From Xanthoparmelia taractica (taxonomy: Eukaryota; Ascomycota; Lecanoromycetes; Lecanorales; Parmeliaceae): a stretch of 64,000 bases of DNA. The DNA is taken from the NCBI GenBank assembly GCA_033085395.1, contig JANQBS010000083.1, forward strand, positions 97,441-161,440. Reading direction: 5' to 3'. The notes below the pieces were generated by a model, which had not been told where the DNA came from, did not search any database, and saw only the letters and a program-made list of their open reading frames with translations. The first letter of the stretch is position 1. Each line of letters opens with the position of its first letter. A program made the translations under genes and the position numbers. Shown here piece after piece: positions 22,513-33,204 of the stretch.

Positions 22513-23286
22513 ATGACCGGCCTCGTGGGTTATGGAAGCAGTGATGAGGAAGAGGTTTTTGATGATGATCAACGAATCCAGCTGAAGTCTCGAGTAAGGT
22601 GTAACCGAAAACACGACCATTAGTCCGTTACTGACTGGATAGACCTTAAGCCCACAACAATCGGAATCAACAGTATCACGAGGGCAAAACCCGTCGCTTA
22701 AGCTTGCAAGTGTTTCATTCACTTATTGACGCTGACTCTAGCAGCTAATACCAGGAAGGAGCCAACCGTGCCCTCAGCTAAAGATGACCTCGCGCGACCC
22801 TGCGAAGCCCATTACAAATCTCCTTGTCAAGCGATGACCCCAGAGAGAAACGCTCTTTCTGCGCCTTCATCCCCGTATACCAACCTCCGCACGACAATCC
22901 GTAGCCTGACGTTACCTACTCAACCGAACCTTGATATCCCTCAATCGCCTCTTGGCTCGCCAGCACCGGGCGCAGATCAAAAGTTTTCTCATTTCCTCGA
23001 TCTCAAGAAGCAAGGCATCCATTTCAACACCAAGCTTGCATCCTCTTCAGCGCTCAAGAATCCAAGCTTGTTGCTTAAGTTGATGGATTTCGCTGGGGTG
23101 GGCAGCGAATGGCAGTACACAACTACATTGCCTCCCGGGCTGTGGGATCCAGCCGAATTTCCTACATGGGCTTACAAAGAAGAGCTGGCAGAAGCCCGGC
23201 GCAGACTTTCAAAAAGGGAAGAAGGGGAGAGAGTCAGACTTCAACGCGAAAGCGTTGAATTTGTCGCCGCTAGCACTCCGGGATAA
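22513..23286 (+). CDS. HCNGP/SAP30BP-like nuclear regulator
   Basis: Exons 22513-22593, 22643-22709 and 22745-23286 give 229 residues. It starts MTGLVGYGSSDEEEVFDDD, the acidic start typical of SAP30-binding-protein homologues. The HCNGP domain is in the last exon (residues about 130-200): KFSHFLDLKKQGIHFNTKL, LLKLMDFAGVGSEWQY and LWDPAEFPTWAYKEEL. Family members are small nuclear proteins linked to transcription repression and splicing. The second intron (22710-22744, 35 nt) is very short and its acceptor could instead be at 22741, adding one residue; the frame requires an intron here because the preceding frame stops at 22733-22735. Confidence 0.85.
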
Positions 23287-25568
23287 CCAGTCTGGTTGCT
23301 TGTACTAGAGGTAATGGAGGCCAATGCTGGGCAGTCATGATGGGTCTAGATAAGAGTAGGGAACCATTACTGCAATTGAAGACTGTAGGGGTGCGAACGG
23401 AGGCAGCCAGGAGGGGCGGACCAAAAGGTGGGGCACGAGGAAAACTAGGGAGGCGGAAACGCTCGCATTAAAAGCCTATCAATATGAGCGTAGCGAATAG
23501 TGGGGCCACGGTTAGGTCAACCAGGTCCTCTAGACACGTAGTCCATCAACTTGGCTGTTCCTCGGCTGTCTTCCTGCCGAGATGACCTGTTGCGAGATTG
23601 ACCTGTAGCTCCCAAGACTCATAGAATGGATCCCGCTTGGCGCAACTGGAGAGCTAAGCTTGCGACCGTGTGAGCTTGGGAGCACAGTGTCCACTGCACA
23701 ACCTGATGTTGATAGAGGCAGAAGCAGTTGGAGGGAAATCCTGCAATTGTGTTTGACTTGGTTTCTGCGCTATGGCTATAGCTATGGCTACGAAGTACAA
23801 GGAGAGATGAAGGGTACCACCAGGAGCGACCCTCTCTTGAATACAGGGTGGGAAGCGCCTTATGAGGCCGAAAGGGTTGAGAGAAGTAAAGAAGGAATAT
23901 CAGAAGCAGGAAAGATTTTCATGGAAGATGAGTCGGATTGAGCGAAGACCAGGTCCAGACCTTGACTTTGACGCAGCTGCAGGGGGCCGAGGAAGCGAAA
24001 AGAAATGATTGGAAGGAGTAGGTCCAGTCACTTTTGCTGCTCGGGCAAGTTGCTGTTACCAAGCAGTGACTTTTGGAAAGAGATTGATGGGAGAGATAGG
24101 ATGGGACAGGACAGGGCAGGGCAGCAAAGGATAGAATAGGATAGGGATAGGGATAGGGATAGGGATAGGATGAAATAGGATAAGATGGAGGGATAGTAGT
24201 GGTAGGACGCGCGTGCTTTGATCAGATGTTGGCTCTGTAGGCGTACTTGACATACATGAACAAAGTACTTCATAACATGTACGAATTTCCATTAATTGTT
24301 TATTCTTTTCTACGAAGTATGGCCGATATGCTGGTTATACTGGTCTGATCGGGGTCAAGAGAGTTTTTTTAAGATTCGGGATGTCGTAAGAGGCAAAGAT
24401 CACTCATGTTGGGCTGTCAAGATCTCACTCGATGAACCCTAATGACATCAAAAGCGCATGCCCTACTAACTGCAATAGGTATAGTGGTAATAAGGCGGCG
24501 AATACGGTACTTCTTTGTCAGCGCCTGCAATGGGCAGAAGATGCGGTCAGGGGCCTGGCCATCGAACTATCTGTGCCTGAGGAATCTTCTGGAATCTGGA
24601 CTGTCGCTGTGAGTGATTAGTGTATGGACAGAGTATTGATATCTTATTGTCGTTGTTGTTGTTTGTTGTTCTCATCTATTCCTTGATTCATTGACTTTGG
24701 ACCAAAAATCTCCTGTGCTACGGCCGAAAGATAGCCGCACTCGACATACTCAATTTTTCATTTCCGGAAGGAGGAGAAGGGGGAGAAGGAGAAGAAGGAG
24801 AAGGAGAAGAAGAAGGAGAAGGAGAAGAAGAAGGAGAAGGAGAAGGAGAAGGAGGAGAAGGAGAAGAAGGCTTGACGGGAAAGGTTCGAATTGGATCAGA
24901 GCGAAAGCAGATAATTACATAAGGTACACTGGGGAATGGATAGCAGTAAAGGCAGTACCGAGGATGCTCAATCGGTTTGACATGAACAACGAGGGAGAAG
25001 GGAAAGGGATAAATAAGATATGTGATGGGTACGAGTACCTCAGTCGTACCAAAATCGAGTTGAAAAGGCCTAAAGAAAAGGTAGATGCAAAGGTAAAATC
25101 CAAAGGGGGTCTAGAACATTGGTAAAGGCGCGTCTTGCTCTCTTCGCTCCCCTACCTTAGTAAACCACAGCCCCGACCGAGCCAATACTGCATCTTACGA
25201 TTTCCTGCGACACACTGCACTTTGTACACTGCTGCCGTCCGACTCCCAAATACAGACATTAATCAAGTACCTTAATGAGTCAGGATTCTGTAGTAACACC
25301 ACCCCGTCTCATACAGTATCTGCGCCTTTTGCTGTCTACACTTGTATCCGGTTCAAGCGCGAGCCGGTCCGCAGTGAAGCCAATCGAATATCACCCCCTC
25401 CCGCTCAAAGCAAGCCTCTTCTCCAGATCTACCTTCGCCCTCTTCCTCCATCTATCTTGACTAGGCAGCCTAAGAATCTCCAGGGAATCCCAATTACCCT
25501 TTCTCTACTCACTTACTCCGCCCACAGAACCACCCCCGAATCAAGCGGCCGCCGCCAGCGCCCAATAG
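23287..25568. other. Long intergenic region with simple repeats
   Basis: About 2.3 kb without a recognisable gene. It carries a GGGATA hexamer run at about 24136-24171 and a 100-bp GGAGAA-type purine tract at about 24764-24870, which produces an artificial poly-arginine frame. From 25130 to 25560 the sequence is C-rich and may be the 5' leader, or the unresolved N-terminal exon(s), of the histidine kinase. The frame 23660-23941 shows no family resemblance and is not called. Confidence 0.45.
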
Positions 25569-28500
25569 ATACTCCGGCCATCCCATCCTTTGACCGCGCA
25601 GATACACCATCAGTCCGCTTCACGTCTGAGCTCGGGATCCAATGGTACTCCTCCAACCAGTGTTTATGTTCCACTTGCGTCTGTCCAAGGTCTGACGAGA
25701 CAGTTTTACCTGATGTATGAGAATACCGCTAGAGATGAATCGTCAAAAGATGAGTCGCCAAAAGGTGAATCGTCAAAAGATGAAGAAAGATACCGGCGGA
25801 GACGCGCTGGCAGAGATGATGGAAAGGACAACATTGTGCGTCTCAGGGCCTGAGCCAGGGGTAGCTGCACATGATGGGGACAAGGGCTTCCGCGAAACTG
25901 TTCAGCAACACTATTCTGTGGTGGAGAACAACGTTGTCGAGCAGCTGGTACGGCTGAAGCAAAGCCTCAGGGAGGCGACTACCTATGATTTCTGGAGCTT
26001 GCTCATGGAGGGTATGACCAGTATTACCGGGGCTCAATACGGCTTCGTTACGAAGAGAATTTTGGTAGATGACCAAAATTCCGCCGTCGAGATGCCACCA
26101 ATTGGAGAACCTGGATCATGTCTGTTAGGCGTCGCCTTCTATTACAATGATGGTGAACAACTCAAGAATCTCCATCGAGACTACAAGTACCTGGCTTATG
26201 GCGCCCCTTGTCATAACATGAAACATGACAAAGTGTTTTTGATCCCTGAGGGACTACAACAATTCGTACTCAACAATCCCAACGAGTTTCCCTTTCCCAC
26301 AGAAGCCTACCTCGGAGTACCTTTATTCGCCGAGGGAAAGTGCTTTGGGCACTTCGGCATGATGTGGACTCTCAAAGGGGTGGACAATCTCAGGCTGGGC
26401 TGGGGCTACATTGAGTTGCTCTTGCATGCACTTGAAGACATCATTCTTGAACGATTGGTGGATGGACAGAGCTACGCCAAGGACGTGGATAGGAACAAGC
26501 TTGGTAAAGTCATACCTGCCGAAGCGGTCACAGCTGCACAGTCCTTGAAGCCATACGCCCGAAGTTTGTCTCACGAATTGCGAACCCCGATGCAGGGTGT
26601 TGTGGGAATGCTGGATGTTATGCACGCGACCGTTCAGGAATCCTTGGAAGGCCAATCCGATGCGTCTGTCCGCAAAGTCTTTAAAGCACTGAGGGACAAT
26701 ATTGAAGTGGTTCAAGGTAAAATCTCAACCCCTGACAGTCATAAAGGATAGGCGATAACGATCACGGCAGATAGCTCACGAAGAGCGGTGGAAGCTGCTG
26801 ACAATGTGGTTCACGCATACGATCTGAACATGCAAGTGCCAGATACGCCCAATCCGCCCAATGAGGACGAGAATATGGATGCGATGTCAGTCGTCTCATA
26901 CAACAGCAGAAGACCAAGCATAAATATCGAGGGGAAGAGCATCTTCTTTCGACGAAGCAAACGGCAGAGGACGAGCGATTCTGGGAATAGCGGCCCAGTC
27001 ACTAAGCATCGACACTTGCAATCTCAGAGCTCGACACCGCATCGGCAGGTCTCACCACACACAGCTCTACGAACAGGCGTGGAAGAAAGCGGCAGTGCTG
27101 CGGGGGGTATGGATGATTTTAGAGGGACAACTCCTGCTCTCGTTGAGCCCGAGATCGCATTCGAGTTATATGAGCCTGAATATACCGTGACTCCGAGCCT
27201 GAGGCACACTAAAGTCCGCGAATTACTGCACATGACCATTAACGATTGTTTAAGAAATGGGGGACGACCAGAATCTGCAATTGCGGAGGACATCGACGGC
27301 GGTGAGGTAATCGAAGTTAAAACCAGAAGCTCGAATGGGGATACTCGCACCAAAATAATTGAGTGGTCGGTAGATCACCAGGTTCCGGAGACAATATTTG
27401 GTGCGTGATCAGGAAACTCTTAGAATGCATAGTGCTAACTGAATGACAGTTGATGAACGGGATTTACTGAAATTAGTTTCCTGTATTTTCATGAACGCAG
27501 TCAAATTCACCGAGGAAGGCAAAATATCACTCAGGGCAACTCTGACTCCCAAAGCTAAATTTATCGTTATCAACGTCGTCGACACAGGTCCTGGCATTCC
27601 CCAGGCCTTCCAACCCTATCTATTCAAGGCTTTCTCCCGCGAGGATGACTCCCTCACGCGGCAAAAAGAAGGCTTAGGCCTAGGCCTAATGGTTGCCAAG
27701 GGTCTTGCCCGCAGAATTGGTGGAGACCTTCAGTGCGTAAGAACCGATACCGAGGGTCCTCAACGCGGTTCCGAATTCGAGCTTCGAATACCGCTTTCTT
27801 ATACAGATCCGGACAGCAGGGCGACATCTCCAGGCCGCACACCTACACCAGCCCGTCTTCCAGCTAGCGAGTCCACTTACAAATCTCGTGCTCGACGAAC
27901 GTCCTCCGTAGATCAGCGGCGCACGCCCCGGAGCCACCATAATCCCACAGCTAGCAAAACACCCGACCTTTTCCAGTTCAAGGCTACCTCGCCCCTTGGC
28001 CCTTCATCCTTTTCCCGTCGCAACAGCCTCTCTCAACAACCCCAAGTTACCCCTTCCCGCCGCCCCTCGACAAAGAGATCACCAACATTTGATCGTCATC
28101 TTGCGAAGAAGTACCCTCTTACCTTTTTGGTTGCAGAGGACAATAAAATTAATCGCAAACTCCTGGTCAACATGCTTGGAAAACTCGGTTACACATGCGT
28201 ACATGAAGCCTACGATGGCGCCGAAGCCGTGCGTCAGATGAGCATTGACAGGATTGCGCGCGGCGAGAAGCCCATAGATGTTATTTTGATGGACTTATGG
28301 ATGCCGAATATGGACGGATATGAAGCGACTCAACGAATATTTGCGATGGATAAAGAACGAGAGAAAAGTGGAAGAATCGGCACCGGGGAAGACGATGATG
28401 ACGATGGCAGAGCGAGAAGAAAGCAGGCTAGGGGTGTCACGGTGCTGGCTGTTAGTGCCGACGTGACAGACACTGCGTTGGAAAAGGCGCGGGAGGTGGG

Positions 28501-28582
28501 AATGGGAGGTTTCATGACGAAGCCTTATAAGCTACTGGATCTGGAGAGATTGATCTTGGAGTATTGCTCAGGCGATAAATGA
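25569..28582 (+). CDS. Hybrid sensor histidine kinase with receiver domain (5' end unresolved)
   Basis: Well-supported exons: about 25569-25764, 25814-26716, 26771-27400 and 27450-28582 (introns 49, 54 and 49 nt). An N-terminal sensory region (GAF-like, around LREATTYDFWSLLMEGMTS and FPTEAYLGVPLF) precedes the H-box SLSHELRTPMQGVVGML carrying the phospho-accepting His. After a long low-complexity insertion come the N-box NAVKFTEEG and the G-boxes DTGPGIP and GLGLGLMVAKGL of the ATPase lid. The C-terminal receiver has AEDNKINRKLL, the phospho-accepting Asp in VILMDLWMPNMDGYEA, and the MTKPYK lysine. All catalytic residues look intact, so this is an active two-component phosphorelay sensor. The true start is not found: the frame is closed by a TAG at 25566-25568, so an upstream exon or a frameshift must exist. 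Confidence 0.88.
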
Positions 28583-29057
28583 CTGTCTCGACATTTGAAC
28601 AAGCTTTTTCAGTTGGACGTTGCCATAATGGCGAAAATGTGGAGCATGGCGGGGAGGAATCGAATGTTCAAATTAAAGATACCCACAGATGCTGAGCCAG
28701 GAGGGGAAGCCAAAGGTTGCTTTTGAAGGGGTGTCGTTCGATGTCCTATATACTAGATGGCAAAGGTTTCATGATCAGGATGCCATCTGCCATGATACAC
28801 CAATAAGTAGTACTAGCTTACCAAGCCGCTTTGTCAACAGAGTCTCTGCCTACGCGTGGCTATTTGACATTGCAAGAAAGAAAAACAGGGGAAGAGAGTA
28901 AGGTATTCGGATTCCGTCTGGTCGAGGGGGTGGTCGCTTACCTTATGATTTAGACCGACGCCAAGCCAAATACAGCCTAGCTACCCACTTGGATTTCGCA
29001 CGGAATCGCAACAACGATCTATCTTCACAATTACATCGAACAGCGTCAAGTATCACG
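28583..29057. promoter_or_regulatory. Intergenic region, RPL36 promoter
   Basis: About 475 bp. No coding sequence was recognised; it should contain the RPL36 promoter. Confidence 0.4.
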
Positions 29058-29765
29058 ATGGCCGTCAAACAACGCAGTGGCATCGCTGTTGGCCTCAACA
29101 GAGGTCATGTATGTGTATCCTTGTTCTTCTGTCTTTGACAACAGAGCTGTGCCCGGTCGGCTTGGAGCGTCTGAGCTGATCGATTTGCCCGAGCAGAAAA
29201 CCACCCCCCGCGAATCATCACGCATATCACGCACTAAAGGACACTTGAGCAAGCGTACCGCATTTGTTCGGGAGATCGTAAAGGAGGTGTCGGGGTAGGT
29301 CATCTGTCCTTTGTCATCTCGGGCACAGAAGCAGGACAGCAACAGGTTTTTCGATAGAAGCCTGATGATATCGATACCTGTCGCAACACGCGAGCCATCA
29401 GACCTTATTCTACAATCAACTTCATCTGGATTGAAACTTCGCGGCGCAAAATGAGAGACTAAAGCTGACTCACCCTCTTCAACAGCCTGGCGCCCTATGA
29501 GCGTCGTGTGATCGAATTGCTCCGCAACAGCAAAGACAAGCGTGCTCGCAAGCTAGCTAAAAAGCGAGTAAGTGTTCCCTGTATTTTTACCAACATTCAT
29601 TCCGCCACCCACCCTGGACCAAATGGAGCTATCCAGACTCGTTCTCTGGTGGGTACGGGCTGACAATCATGTCTTGAACTACAGCTCGGGACATTTGGAC
29701 GTGCGAAGCGAAAGGTCGACGAATTGCAAGGTGTCATTGCAGAATCAAGAAGAGCAGGACATTAA
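29058..29765 (+). CDS. RPL36: 60S ribosomal protein L36 (eL36)
   Basis: Exons 29058-29108, 29197-29294, 29486-29567 and 29685-29765 give 103 residues. The product starts MAVKQRSGIAVGLNRGH and continues KTTPRESSRI, KGHLSKRTAFVREIVKEV, LAPYERRVIELLRNSKDKRA and RKLAKKRLGTFGRAKRKV, ending AGH. This is a full-length, highly basic eL36, a component of the large cytosolic ribosomal subunit. Three introns of 88, 191 and 117 nt are longer than in neighbouring genes, which is common in ribosomal-protein genes. Confidence 0.96.
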
Positions 29766-30117
29766 ATAAAGTTGTTCTCAGCTAGACGACTTTGGGACGC
29801 AATCATAGGGACTTCTCAGTACTCTATTCTGCAGATTAAGTTGATGAACAAGAAAGGGTGGGATCGGGGCTGAGACTTCTTGAACACAAGGAATCCCATG
29901 CCATTTCACCCTACGCTGTCTATGGCGGCCCGATCGTGACATAGCAAGCGCTTCACATTTATCTCCTCGAACTCCATTTGGATGCTACTTGCGTGACTCG
30001 TCCAAACCATGCTCGCTAATGCCAAGGCGGTGCGTCCATCAAGATGTCATGGACCGTGGCTTTCTCGCACGAGAACTACGGGATCATTCTCGCCTTCATC
30101 AAAATCGTGCCTTATCG
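29766..30117. other. Convergent 3' region
   Basis: About 350 bp between the 3' ends of RPL36 and the UBX-domain gene. Nothing recognised beyond terminator space. Confidence 0.4.
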
Positions 30118-31738
30118 TCACTTCTTTCCCGGCAACTTGAACCACCTAGGCACGCCTCCTTTGCTTCCTCGTCCCTCATCCTTCCGCTTCCCTTTTTCTT
30201 CGACCTTTTCAGTCACTTTTTCTTCCATTTCGACGCCTTCTATTTCCTTGATCTCGAGTTGCTTGGCTTGCTGCTGGAATTCGGCTTTCAGCACGTTGCC
30301 TCCCCTAGCTTCACTGCTTGTCCCAAGTTCCCATGCGACATTGACGAGTACCCGTCCGGCCATTCCCAGGTCACCTATGAGTCTTACGTCGCCTTCTTTG
30401 GGCACACTCCTTGGCCCCTGCGTTGAGCTAAAATTGAGAGAGAAAGGCTCGTCCTCTTTCGCCATGAGGCTTTTGACGAATTCATATAGCGTAGTGGAGG
30501 TATCCTGATTGGAGAATGTGCTGACCACCTGCATTTGATCTGGAAAACGGACCTTGATTTGTACATCCTTTCCGTCTATATTTCTCTTGGCTTGGATCTC
30601 TGCCTGGACTGCGAGCTCAGCATCAGTGGGGAGGCGCTTGTTGACGCTTAGTGTGGCAAGACGGGCTTGGTGTAGTTTAGCGTGCACGACGGTTGGCTCA
30701 TAATCTTTTTCATTAAAAGTTTGGCGTAGAGCTGCAGGTGTAGGCTCTGACGATGGAGCGAACACAGATAGTGGACGCTGGGTTGGGCCTATTATGGTTT
30801 GGTCTGGAGATGACAGAGCGTCGGAGAGGAGCGCCCTAGACTCAGGGCGAGCTTGGGCTTCATCGCCTTGGCAGGATTGCGAAGAGGACGAAGCTTCTAA
30901 CTGATGGGGAGGCGGTTGTATTTGTGATGGGAACGAAGATTCTCGAAGCGACCGTCTTTCGTTGTCGTTGGGTGTAGAGAGGGATTCCGACCCTGATAGA
31001 GCAGACTCTGCTTTTGCCCCGGTGGCAGACTGTGTACCTCCAATTTTTTTATCCTCGTCAGACTTGAAGTAGTGATCTATTTCTGCGACCGCTTCTTCAA
31101 AGGGAGTCTCAGTCCTACGAAAACTGAGATGTAAGAGAACACTCCCACTGTTGAACCCCAACTGCGCGAGAGACTTTTGCAGGTCAGTGAAGGAAGAGAG
31201 CTCCCTCCCCATGACCTGTATTACTGGCGTCTCGTAGAACAGTCTTCCGGGTACGCTCCCCCCAGTCTCCATCCGTGGTATACCGCGAGCGGTGAAATTT
31301 CTGCTGGGCTCCGAATCCGTCAATCCAGACTCGAAGTGTCTTAGGAGCAGCCATAACGTGGTTGTGGTTGGGAATTTTCCGGTGAGTCTGTTTGACGCGC
31401 TGGATTCCAAGTCTGGAAGCTGTAGAGCCACGGAGACAATTGTGGGTGAGCGCGACAGGACAACTATCTGTAGCTTGGCACCTGATGATAAACCCGAGAG
31501 GCGGATGGGCTGCGAAAGGTCAACGGCCTTATTATTGTTGTTGTTCCTACCCAGAATACGCACATTAGTAACTTTTTGCTGAGTGTAATGGGCCCCCTCA
31601 CCTGAGGCCATGCTGAGAGGCGTCTAAGCCGAGTTTTGCGCATGCTTCGTGTAAGATATCAGCAAGGTGCTTGGCCGGCGTAGTTTTAATAACAGTCCGG
31701 CGAGCGGATGCGTCTAATACAACAACGTGGGAGGCCAT
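30118..31738 (-). CDS. TUG/ASPL-type UBX-domain protein (Ubx4-like)
   Basis: Minus-strand exons 31738-31602 and 31546-30118 give 521 residues. The N-terminal ubiquitin-like fold of the TUG family is visible: MASHVVVLDASARRTVIKTT, LADILHEACAKLGLD, then KAVDLSQPIRLSGLSSGAKL. A central disordered region follows, and a C-terminal UBX domain at about residues 385-475 (VQIKVRFPDQMQVVSTF, TLYEFVKSL, RLIGDLGMAGRVLVNV). A charged helical segment (AEFQQQAKQLEIKEIEGVEM) and a short basic tail end the protein. UBX domains recruit cofactors to the AAA ATPase Cdc48/p97; Ubx4/ASPL proteins modulate Cdc48 assembly and ER-associated degradation. The start at 31738 is the first Met that begins the Ubl fold. 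Confidence 0.88.
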
Positions 31739-31947
31739 ACAGCATAGATTGAAGCCCAGTGGAACAAATGATCCGGGGATGTGCTGGCGGGTTATAGTTG
31801 ATGCGGAAGTCCTCCGCCTGCCCGCATAGTGTAACGGTTGGACCTCCGGCCAGCAGCTACGGCAGCATATTATATTTCGACCAACTTGACCCACTCGTTT
31901 GTCAACGGCGATAGTAGAGAGCTACTCCTATCGCCCATATTTTCGCA
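31739..31947. promoter_or_regulatory. Shared promoter of the UBX gene and ARPC1
   Basis: A compact 209-bp divergent spacer between two start codons. No defined motif was assigned. Confidence 0.45.
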
Positions 31948-33204
31948 ATGGCGTCACCCGACGTTCACCATCTTTTCCATCACCCAATCGCTGACCATTC
32001 CTTCTCCGCAGACAGGCAAACACTAGCTGTGGCCAGAGACAACAACGTTGAGCTCTACAGCAGGTCAATAAACAAGTTTACCTTTCAAGATGAGTTAAAG
32101 GGACATGATAAGACTGTAACCAGTGTCGACATTGCATCGAGTACCGGGCGAATCGTCACTTGCTCGCAGGGTGTGTTTCATGGAGAGGTCAAAGCTGGTA
32201 GGAGAAAGGCTGATTTGGGGACTCGCAGATCGCAACGCATACGTTTGGGAACTATCACCTTCAGGCTGGAAGCCTACGCTCGTACTACTCCGCATCAACC
32301 GAGCAGCTACGTTCGTAAGGTGGTCTCCGTCGGAGAAAAAGTTTGCCGTTGGCTCTGGTGCCCGTGTCATTGCAGTCTGTTATTTCGAGGAGGAGAACGA
32401 TTGGTGGGTGTCGAAGCATCTGAAGAGGCCCATACGAAGCACCATTACATCCGTGGCATGGCACCCCAATTCGGTCCTTTTGGCGGCTGGATCTACAGAT
32501 GCGCATGCCAGAGTGTTCTCAAGCTTCATCAAGGGTGTCGATGCTAGACCCGAGAGTAGTGTCTGGGGAGAAAGACTGCCTTTCAACACTGTGTGCGGAG
32601 ACTACTTAAATAGCTCGGCGGGTTGGGTGCATGGCTGCGCCTTTTCGCCAAGCGGCAACGCTCTGGCGTTCACTGCACATGATAGTAGTATCACTGTGGT
32701 CTATCCAAGCGGTCCTGAAGAGCCTCCCAACGCTGTTGTCAACCTGAGCACGCAACTCCTGCCATTTTTGAGCCTTATCTGGAACGGAGAGAGCGAGATC
32801 ATTGCCGCTGGATATGCAAGTAACCTTCATGCCCACTGGAGCCTGCAGCTGACAATGAGAAGGATTGCGAAGCATACAGACTACGGGGTAATGAGCAAGG
32901 CTGGCAGCTCGTAGGCTCTCTGGAGTCAAAGGGCAGGCCCGGACTGGGAGAAATGCGCGAAGAATCTGCTCTAAATATGTTTAGGCAAATGGATCTGAAA
33001 GGAAAGAGCAGAGATGACACCCAGCTCAAGACAGTGCACCAGAATACTATTAATACAATCAGATCTTACGATGAAGCTGGAGGAGCTGTCCAGAAGTTCA
33101 GCTGTGAGTATCCGTTGGTAGCTGGAGGTCCTGGAAGAATACCCGTATGCTAATTGTTCGCAGCCAGCGGCGTTGATGGACGTGTGGTGATATGGTCAAC
33201 GTGA
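31948..33204 (+). CDS. ARC40: Arp2/3 complex subunit 1 (ARPC1/Arc40), WD40 protein
   Basis: Exons 31948-32170, 32229-32815, 32863-33103 and 33164-33204 give 363 residues. WD40 repeats run through the protein; visible pieces are the N-terminal HHLFHHPIADHSFSADRQTL, LKGHDKTVTSVDIASSTGRIVTCS, RNAYVWELSPSGWKP, TFVRWSPSEKKFAVGSGAR, STITSVAWHPNSVLLAAGSTD and GWVHGCAFSPSGNALAF, with the final blade VDGRVVIWST. ARPC1 is the beta-propeller subunit of the seven-protein Arp2/3 complex that nucleates branched actin at endocytic sites. The second intron (32816-32862) uses a GC donor (GCAAGT) with an AG acceptor; splicing there restores GY-DCEAYRLRG in frame. Confidence 0.93.

Noticed and set aside
23660..23941. 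93-codon frame downstream of the HCNGP-like gene
   Set aside because: Mixed composition, no family resemblance, and the region holds several simple repeats.
24691..25125. Open frame encoding a long poly-arginine tract
   Set aside because: It comes from a GGAGAA-type purine microsatellite; the flanking residues show no family resemblance and no splice or start context supports it.
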